Shown piece by piece: positions 58,670 through 64,000 of a DNA stretch of 64,000 bases. Each line of letters opens with the position of its first letter. Position 1 is the stretch's first letter. Both the position numbers and the translations under genes were made by a program. Origin of the DNA: an uncultured Atopobiaceae bacterium (GTDB taxonomy: Bacteria; Actinomycetota; Coriobacteriia; Coriobacteriales; Atopobiaceae); the NCBI GenBank assembly GCA_947599965.1, contig CANQFP010000001.1, forward strand, positions 47,794 through 111,793, written 5' to 3'. Under the pieces are notes generated by a model. The model searched no databases, was not told the DNA's origin, and worked only from the letters and a program-made list of their open reading frames with translations.

Positions 58670-60430
58670 ATGGCCGATGCCCCTCGCCCGAGCGAAGGCG
58701 CGCCCAACGCCGCCGAGCTCACACCCTTCGCCGCCTCCCTCGAGGCCACGCTCGATCGCATGTCGCCCTTCGAGGTGAAGGACCTCCTCATCTCCTACGC
58801 CAAGGAAGACGCCAAGAAGTCGGCCCTCACGTTTCTGAACGCGGGGCGCGGCAACCCGAATTGGATCGCCACCGTGCCCAGGGACGCCTTCTTCCTCATC
58901 GGCCAGTTCGCCATGGTCGAAGCCCGGCGCAAAATGTCGATGCCCGAGTTCGACCTCGCGGGCGAGCCTCCGGAGGCGGGTTGCGCCGAGCGGTTCCTCG
59001 ACTTCCTCGCCAAGGAGAGCGCCTCGAAGGCCAATGGCAAGGGTTTCGACGCTCCCGCGGAGGCCCACAACGCCTGGGCCGCCAAGCTGCTGAGACTCGG
59101 CTACGACTACCTCACCGCGCCCGAGGAGAAGGGTGGCCTCGGCCTCGATGGCGACGACCTCGTGCACGAATGGACCGAGGGCGTCATCGGCTGCGAGTAT
59201 CCGGTGCCCGATCGCATCCTCGCCAACACGGAGAAGATCTGCCGCCGCTACCTCGTGCAGGAGATGGACGGCGGCGAGGAGCCGCGCGGCGCTGACGGCA
59301 AACCCGCCCCCTACGACCTCTTCGCCACCGAGGGCGGCACGGCGGCCATGTGCTACCTCTTCTACAGCCTGAAGGCGAACTTCCTCGTGAACCCCGGCGA
59401 CACGATCGCCCTCATGACGCCCATCTTCACGCCCTACATCGACATCGCGGGCCTCGACGACTTCCACTTCGACGTCATCAACATCAACGCCACCACCACC
59501 GACGAGAACGGTCTCCACACCTGGCAGTATCCCGACGAGGAGCTCGAGAAGCTGAAGGATCCGAACGTGAAGCTCCTCTGCCTCGTGAACCCGTCGAACC
59601 CGCCCTCCTACGCGCTCTCCGAGGCCTCGCGCAAGAAGCTCGTGGAGATCGTCGAGCAGTCGAACCCCAACCTCATCATCATCACCGACGACGTCTACGG
59701 CACCTTCGTGGACGACTTCCGCTCCGTCATGCACGACCTGCCGAAGAACACCGCCCTCGTCTACTCGTTCTCGAAGTACTTCGGCGCGACGGGCTGGCGG
59801 CTCGCGACCATCGCGCTCGCCCCCGACAACATCTTCGACGAGCTCATCGCCAAGCTTCCCGACGAGAAACGCCAGGTGCTGCTCGAACGCTACGCCGAGC
59901 TCAAGGAGGACGGCCCGGCGCTCAAGTTCTGCGATCGCCTCGTGGCTGATTCGAGGCTCGTGGCCTTGAACGGCACAGCCGGCCTCTCGACCCCCCAGCA
60001 GGTGCAGATGTCGCTCTTCGCGCTCTATGCGCTCCTCGACAAGGCGGGCACCTACAAGCGGAAGATGCAGGAGCTCATCTCCGACAGGCTGCACGCGCTC
60101 TGGAGTTCACTCGGTTGGACGCTGCCGCCGGACCCGCTCCGCGCCGGCTACTACTCGATGCTCGACCTCGAGATCTGGACGAAGCGCCTCTACGGCGACG
60201 ACTTCTTCGCCTGGTTGAAGGAGAAGTTCCGCCCCATCGACATCGTGCTCCGCCTCGCCAAGGACACGGGCGTGGTCGTGCTCGCGGGCGACGGTTTCGA
60301 CGCAGGGCGATGGACCGTGCGCGTGGCGCTCGCGAACCTCTACGTCGACGACTTCCTCGCCGTGGGCAAGCGCATCGGCGAGATCCTCGCCGACTACCAC
60401 AACGCCTGGAAGGCGGAGACCGGCTCCTAG
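58670..60430 (+). CDS. asdA: Aspartate 4-decarboxylase (bifunctional aspartate aminotransferase)
   Basis: 586 residues. Fold-type I PLP enzyme that beta-decarboxylates L-aspartate to L-alanine and CO2. The PLP lysine is Lys369 in YSFSKYFGATGWRLATIAL, with NPSNPPSYALSE and ITDDVYGTF upstream (ring-stacking and Asp-Tyr contacts). The long N-terminal region of about 200 residues and overall length are typical of AsdA and exceed ordinary aminotransferases (~400). ATG with AAGGAG five bases upstream. The partner antiporter AspT is not in the window. Followed by the dipeptidase gene. Confidence 0.92.
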   Translation: MADAPRPSEGAPNAAELTPFAASLEATLDRMSPFEVKDLLISYAKEDAKKSALTFLNAGRGNPNWIATVPRDAFFLIGQFAMVEARRKMSMPEFDLAGEPPEAGCAERFLDFLAKESASKANGKGFDAPAEAHNAWAAKLLRLGYDYLTAPEEKGGLGLDGDDLVHEWTEGVIGCEYPVPDRILANTEKICRRYLVQEMDGGEEPRGADGKPAPYDLFATEGGTAAMCYLFYSLKANFLVNPGDTIALMTPIFTPYIDIAGLDDFHFDVININATTTDENGLHTWQYPDEELEKLKDPNVKLLCLVNPSNPPSYALSEASRKKLVEIVEQSNPNLIIITDDVYGTFVDDFRSVMHDLPKNTALVYSFSKYFGATGWRLATIALAPDNIFDELIAKLPDEKRQVLLERYAELKEDGPALKFCDRLVADSRLVALNGTAGLSTPQQVQMSLFALYALLDKAGTYKRKMQELISDRLHALWSSLGWTLPPDPLRAGYYSMLDLEIWTKRLYGDDFFAWLKEKFRPIDIVLRLAKDTGVVVLAGDGFDAGRWTVRVALANLYVDDFLAVGKRIGEILADYHNAWKAETGS

Positions 60431-60577
60431 GCCTCGCCCGCTCCGCCGTTCGACGAACGCGCGTGTGTGGGCTCCGTGGAATGGGCGCTCGATCGCGGGA
60501 CGCGGGGTATAGCTCCTTTCGGTGCACGAATTGACAGGCGCGCGCCGCCCGGGCGCGCTCTCGGAAAGAAGGTTCTC

Positions 60578-62080
60578 ATGGCTTGTACGACTATGCTCGT
60601 GGGCGTGAAGGCGTCCAATGACGGTTCGACCATCATCGCCCGCAACGAAGACTGCGAAAACGGCGATTTCAACCCCAAGAAGCTCGTCGTCGTGAAGCCC
60701 GAGGACCAGCCTCGCGAGTACACGGGCGTGAACAGCCACCTCACCATCAAGCTGCCCGATGACCCCATCCGCTACACCTGCTCGCCCAACGTGGACGGCA
60801 AGGACGGCGTCTGGGGCGAGGCCGGCATCAACGACGCCAACGTGGCGATGAGCGCTACCGAGACCATCTCCTCCAACGCCCGCGTGCTCGGCGCCGACCC
60901 GCTCGTCTGCTACGACCCCGAGACCGGCACCCCCGGCGGCATCGGCGAGGAGGATCTCGTCACCATCATCCTGCCCTACATCAAAACCGCCCGCGAGGGC
61001 GTTGCGCGCATGGCCGAGCTCCTCGAGACCTACGGCACCTACGAGATGAACGGCGTGGCCTTCGCCGACGAGAAGGAGGTCTGGTACATCGAATCCATCG
61101 GCGGCCACCACTGGATCGCGCGCCGCCTGCCCGACGACTGCTACTGCGTCCAGCCGAACCGCCAGGGCATCGACCGCCTCGACTTCTCCGACGCCTACGG
61201 CGCCCAAAAGGACTACATGTGCTCGGCCGACCTCGCCCAGTGGATGGCCGACAACGGCCTCGACGTCACCTACGGCGCGCCGAAGCTCGTTCGCAGCGAC
61301 AAATACGCCGGCCTGCCCGTGGTCATCAACCCGCGCGACGCCTTCTCGAGCCGCACTTGGTTCGACATGGTCTACAACAACCCGCGCGCCTGGTACATCT
61401 ACGCCACCCTCAACAACACCACACCGGCCTTCCGCGGCCCCGAGCCGAAGTACAAGGTCGAATCCATGGACATCCCGTGGTGCATCAAGCCCGAGCGCCT
61501 CATCACCGTCGAGGACGTGAAGCAGATGCTCGGCACCACCTACAACGGCACGAAGTACAACTGCTACGGCAACCTCGGCACCGAGGAGAGCCGTCGCCTC
61601 TACCGCCAGGTGGGCATCAACCGCACGTGCGAGTGCTCGATCCTGAACATCCGCGGCTACGCGCCCGAAGGCGCCAAGGCCGTCCAGTGGATCGCCATGG
61701 GCTCCGGCCCCTTCAACACCGCCATCGCCATCTTCACGAGCGTGGACGAGGTGCCTGAGTACCTGAACACCACGATGCGCATCTCCACCGACGACTTCTA
61801 CTGGACGATCCGCCTCATCTCCGGCCTCGCCGACCCCGAGTTCTTCGCCAACGAGAACGCGATCACGGCCTACCAGCAGGCCACGATGGCGCTCGGCTAC
61901 CAATCGCTCCACGCGACCGACAAGGCCCTCGCCCGTGGCGCGGACGTTCCCTCCACGCTGAAGGCGGCGAACCAGAAGCTCTGCGACGCCGTGATGAGCC
62001 AGACCGACGACCTGCTCGGTACCGTCCTCTACACCCGCAGCATGGAGATGAAGAACCGCTTCAGCGCGAGCGACCACTAA
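60578..62080 (+). CDS. pepD: C69-family dipeptidase
   Basis: 500 residues from the ATG at 60578 (AAGAAGG five bases upstream). N-terminal nucleophile hydrolase: begins MACTTMLVGVKASNDGSTIIARNEDCE, with Cys3 as the presumed catalytic nucleophile exposed after trimming. Further family stretches are GVWGEAGINDANVAMSATETI, YGTYEMNGVAFADEKEVWYIESIGGHHW and SRTWFDMVYNN. Close in plan to lactobacillal PepD. No signal peptide, so it hydrolyses imported dipeptides in the cytosol. Confidence 0.92.
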   Translation: MACTTMLVGVKASNDGSTIIARNEDCENGDFNPKKLVVVKPEDQPREYTGVNSHLTIKLPDDPIRYTCSPNVDGKDGVWGEAGINDANVAMSATETISSNARVLGADPLVCYDPETGTPGGIGEEDLVTIILPYIKTAREGVARMAELLETYGTYEMNGVAFADEKEVWYIESIGGHHWIARRLPDDCYCVQPNRQGIDRLDFSDAYGAQKDYMCSADLAQWMADNGLDVTYGAPKLVRSDKYAGLPVVINPRDAFSSRTWFDMVYNNPRAWYIYATLNNTTPAFRGPEPKYKVESMDIPWCIKPERLITVEDVKQMLGTTYNGTKYNCYGNLGTEESRRLYRQVGINRTCECSILNIRGYAPEGAKAVQWIAMGSGPFNTAIAIFTSVDEVPEYLNTTMRISTDDFYWTIRLISGLADPEFFANENAITAYQQATMALGYQSLHATDKALARGADVPSTLKAANQKLCDAVMSQTDDLLGTVLYTRSMEMKNRFSASDH

Positions 62081-62087
62081 TCCGCTC

Positions 62088-62207
62088 GACGCTGCGGCGC
62101 CTTGGTGCACCCCATCTAGCCACGATCTCGGGCGCTCGAGTAGCGAAGTACGCTACGCGCCCGAGATCCTGTCTATCTGAGGCACCCCAGGGCGCCTCGC
62201 TGACGTT
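62088..62207 (+). repeat. Dispersed hairpin repeat, copy C
   Basis: Begins GACGCTGCGGCGC. Outer stem GATCTCGGGCGC (62124-62135) pairs perfectly with GCGCCCGAGATC (62157-62168); inside is GTAGCG/CGCTAC around a five-base loop. It is flanked by GGTGCACCCCATCT on the left and GAGGCACCCCAG then CTCGCT on the right. It is the same family as copies A and B. It starts eight bases after the dipeptidase stop. The rest of the gap to 62350 holds only the ribosome site of the next gene. Confidence 0.87.
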
Positions 62208-62350
62208 TAGCTCGCACCTAACTCTCTGCTTGTCGAAGCAAGGACTTGCGAGGGCCGGGGAGGACATGGTCCCCGGCCCAGAAAGGGAGCCTAGCGTTCC
62301 GCAACGTTGCAGCATCAGCGTAGACTGGGGACTACGAATAAGGAGGACCG

Positions 62351-63223
62351 ATGATCAAGAAGGTCGGGTTCGTGGGGCTGGGGATCATGGGCAAGCCCAT
62401 GGCCCAAAACCTCCAGAAGGCAGGCTTCGAGCTGCACATCTGGGCTCGCCATCCCGAGGAGGTGGCCGATCTCGTCGCCGCCGGCATGACCTGGCACGAC
62501 ACCCTCGCCGACCTCGCGGCCTCCGTCGACGCGCAGATCACCATCGTCGGCTTCCCGCCGGACGTCGAGGAGGTCTACCTCGGATCCGACGGCATCGTCG
62601 AGAACGCCCGCCCCGGCACCTACGTGATCGACATGACCACCTCGAGCCCGACCCTTGCCCAGACCATCGAGGCGAAGGCCGCCGAGCGCGGGCTCCACGC
62701 CCTCGACGCCCCCGTCACCGGCGGCGACACGGGCGCCAAGGCCGGCACGCTCTCCATCATGGTCGGCGGCTCCGAGGACGACTTCGAAACCTGCCTGCCG
62801 CTCTTCCGCGCCATGGGCACCAACGTGAGCTATATGGGCGGCCCAGGCCTCGGCCAGCACACCAAGATGGCGAACCAGATCATGATCGCCGGCGCCATGG
62901 CGGGCGTCTGCGAGGGCCTCTCCTACGCCAAGGCCAAGGGGATCGCGCTCCAGCGGATCTTCGACGCCGTGAAGGAGGGCTCCGCCGCGGGTACGCAGCT
63001 CTCGGGTTACGCGCCGCGCATCATCAAGGACGACTGGGCGCCCGGCTTCAAGATCGAGCACTTCGTGAAGGACCTCCGCATCGCCCGGAGCGAATCGGAG
63101 ACCGAGCACCTCGATCTCGACATGATGCGCCAGGTGCTCGCCAACTACGAGAACCTCATCCTGCGCGGGCTCGGCGCGAATGGCACGCAGGCGCTCATCA
63201 AGTTCTACGAGAGCGGCGATTAG
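62351..63223 (+). CDS. NAD(P)-dependent beta-hydroxyacid dehydrogenase (3-hydroxyisobutyrate / tartronate-semialdehyde reductase family)
   Basis: 290 residues. Rossmann loop GLGIMG (residues 9-14), substrate loop DAPVTGGDTGAKAGTLSIMVGG, catalytic Lys172 in HTKMANQIMIAGAMAG, all-alpha C-terminal domain with FKIEHFVKDLRIA. Family members act on 3-hydroxyisobutyrate, tartronate semialdehyde or succinic semialdehyde; the substrate cannot be decided. ATG with AAGGAGG upstream. Confidence 0.9.
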   Translation: MIKKVGFVGLGIMGKPMAQNLQKAGFELHIWARHPEEVADLVAAGMTWHDTLADLAASVDAQITIVGFPPDVEEVYLGSDGIVENARPGTYVIDMTTSSPTLAQTIEAKAAERGLHALDAPVTGGDTGAKAGTLSIMVGGSEDDFETCLPLFRAMGTNVSYMGGPGLGQHTKMANQIMIAGAMAGVCEGLSYAKAKGIALQRIFDAVKEGSAAGTQLSGYAPRIIKDDWAPGFKIEHFVKDLRIARSESETEHLDLDMMRQVLANYENLILRGLGANGTQALIKFYESGD

Positions 63224-63278
63224 CCTCGCGCAGGTTCGCACGCTCGCGTTTCAGCGCAGTCGGGGGTGAGTAGGCGCC

Positions 63279-64000
63279 ATGAAGTTCTCGCAATGGATCA
63301 AGGGGATCAACTCCCACGGGTTCTACGACCTCTTCTCGTGGGAGTTCTGGCGCTCGCTCTTCGTGAACTTCTACCTGTTCAACATCCTCGGCCACTGGGC
63401 GGAGATCCCCTACTGCACGGTCATGGATCGCCTCTTCGGCATCGTCGACGAGAACTACGAGCTATGGACCGACCCGTGGTTCAAGCCCTACTGGGTCTAC
63501 GGTTCGGGCGTCGTCGTGATGACGCTCGTCATCGAGCCGCTCAAGGAATACATGATGAAGCGGCGCAAGACGGTGGTCGGCGCCGCCTTCGAGACCTTCC
63601 TCATCGCCACCGCGCTCGCCGCCGTGATGGAGACCGTCTTCGGCTTCATCTGCAACCAGCCGGATGAAAACGGGGTCTATCCCTTCTGGGACAACTCCCA
63701 GCTCCCGGGAAACATCCTCGGGCAGGGCTGGATCGTGAACGACGTCGTCATGGGCGTCATGTGCGTGGTCTACGTCTGGCTCGCCTACCCGCTCATCTCC
63801 CTCGGCTTGCGCAAGCTCGGCTCGAAGCGCGCGAACCGGCTCTTCATCGCCGCAAGCGTCGCCTTCGCGCTTGCCACGGTCTTCTCCTACCTGCCGAGCG
63901 CCCAACCCGAGACGCCGCCGAATGCCGAGATAGGCGTGGAGAGCGGCGAGGCCGTCGGCGCGAGCGAGGGCATCGCCGAGAGCAAACTCGAGGAGACGTA
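63279..64000 (+). CDS. Multi-pass membrane protein, CmpB-like permease (3' end outside window)
   Basis: The first 240 codons, open to the window edge. Begins MKFSQWIKGINSHGFYDLFSWEFWRSLFVNFYLFNILGHWAEIPYC. At least five membrane helices are visible, with VVGAAFETFLIATALAAVMETVFGF and ILGQGWIVNDVVMGVMCVVYVWLAYPLISLGLRKL. An acidic Pro-rich segment follows helix five (PSAQPETPPNAEIGVESGE). The NILGHWAEIPYC and GAAFETF stretches resemble the CmpB-type permease at 36140-37693. ATG with a GGGGGTG-type site upstream. Confidence 0.7.
   Translation, partial: MKFSQWIKGINSHGFYDLFSWEFWRSLFVNFYLFNILGHWAEIPYCTVMDRLFGIVDENYELWTDPWFKPYWVYGSGVVVMTLVIEPLKEYMMKRRKTVVGAAFETFLIATALAAVMETVFGFICNQPDENGVYPFWDNSQLPGNILGQGWIVNDVVMGVMCVVYVWLAYPLISLGLRKLGSKRANRLFIAASVAFALATVFSYLPSAQPETPPNAEIGVESGEAVGASEGIAESKLEET

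Overview
The window comes from a high-GC, anaerobic-looking actinobacterium, most likely of class Coriobacteriia (a Collinsella/Olsenella/Atopobiaceae-type genome; the genus cannot be fixed from this sequence). Three things point there: the very GC-rich coding style with GTG and TTG starts, one almost unbroken block joining the tuf, rif, str, S10, spc and alpha ribosomal clusters, and accessory genes typical of asaccharolytic gut actinobacteria (a giant 2-hydroxyacyl-CoA-dehydratase activase fusion, aspartate 4-decarboxylase, C69 dipeptidase, CmpB-type permease proteins).

Layout. 1-581: 3' end of eno (+) and its terminator. 666-2936 (-): secreted 5'-nucleotidase with C-terminal DUF5648-like repeats. 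3086-36049 (all -): transcription/translation super-cluster. In transcription order it reads promoter, tRNA-Tyr, tRNA-Thr, tRNA-Met, tuf, rpmG, tRNA-Trp, terminator, secE, nusG, rplK, rplA; promoter and L10 leader, rplJ, rplL, terminator; promoter, rpoB, rpoC, terminator; promoter, rpsL, rpsG, fusA, then rpsJ to rplQ without a visible break, terminator. tuf is not beside fusA but heads the secE-nusG block. Five convincing 17-bp-spaced sigma-70-type promoters are readable in the window. Those of rpsL and tRNA-Tyr/tuf share an identical upstream 12-mer.

36140-52626: membrane and accessory genes. These are a CmpB-type permease protein, a serpin lipoprotein, initiator tRNA with its own promoter, a three-gene set (acidic membrane protein, ComEC-like metallo-hydrolase lipoprotein, DUF3006), an SDR oxidoreductase, a TetR regulator overlapping a 1553-residue double-activase/dehydratase fusion, an FMN reductase, a four-helix membrane protein overlapping L-asparaginase, and an orphan HinfI/CcrM-like adenine methyltransferase. 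52840-64000 (+): NADP isocitrate dehydrogenase, cytosolic S10-type carboxypeptidase, MFS transporter, cyclophilin lipoprotein, aspartate 4-decarboxylase, C69 dipeptidase, a beta-hydroxyacid dehydrogenase and the start of a second permease-like membrane protein. Asparaginase, dipeptidase, S10 peptidase and aspartate decarboxylase together suggest amino-acid and peptide catabolism feeding alanine and CO2 (inference).

Two families of dispersed non-coding repeats stand out. One is a ~90-120 bp hairpin element with three copies (rplL-rpoB, rplK-rplA, and after the C69 dipeptidase) plus a 3'-end remnant. Its helices are kept while their sequence changes, and every copy has the same orientation relative to local transcription. 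The other is a 91-bp sequence present twice in inverted orientation, flanking the peptidase-MFS-cyclophilin segment.
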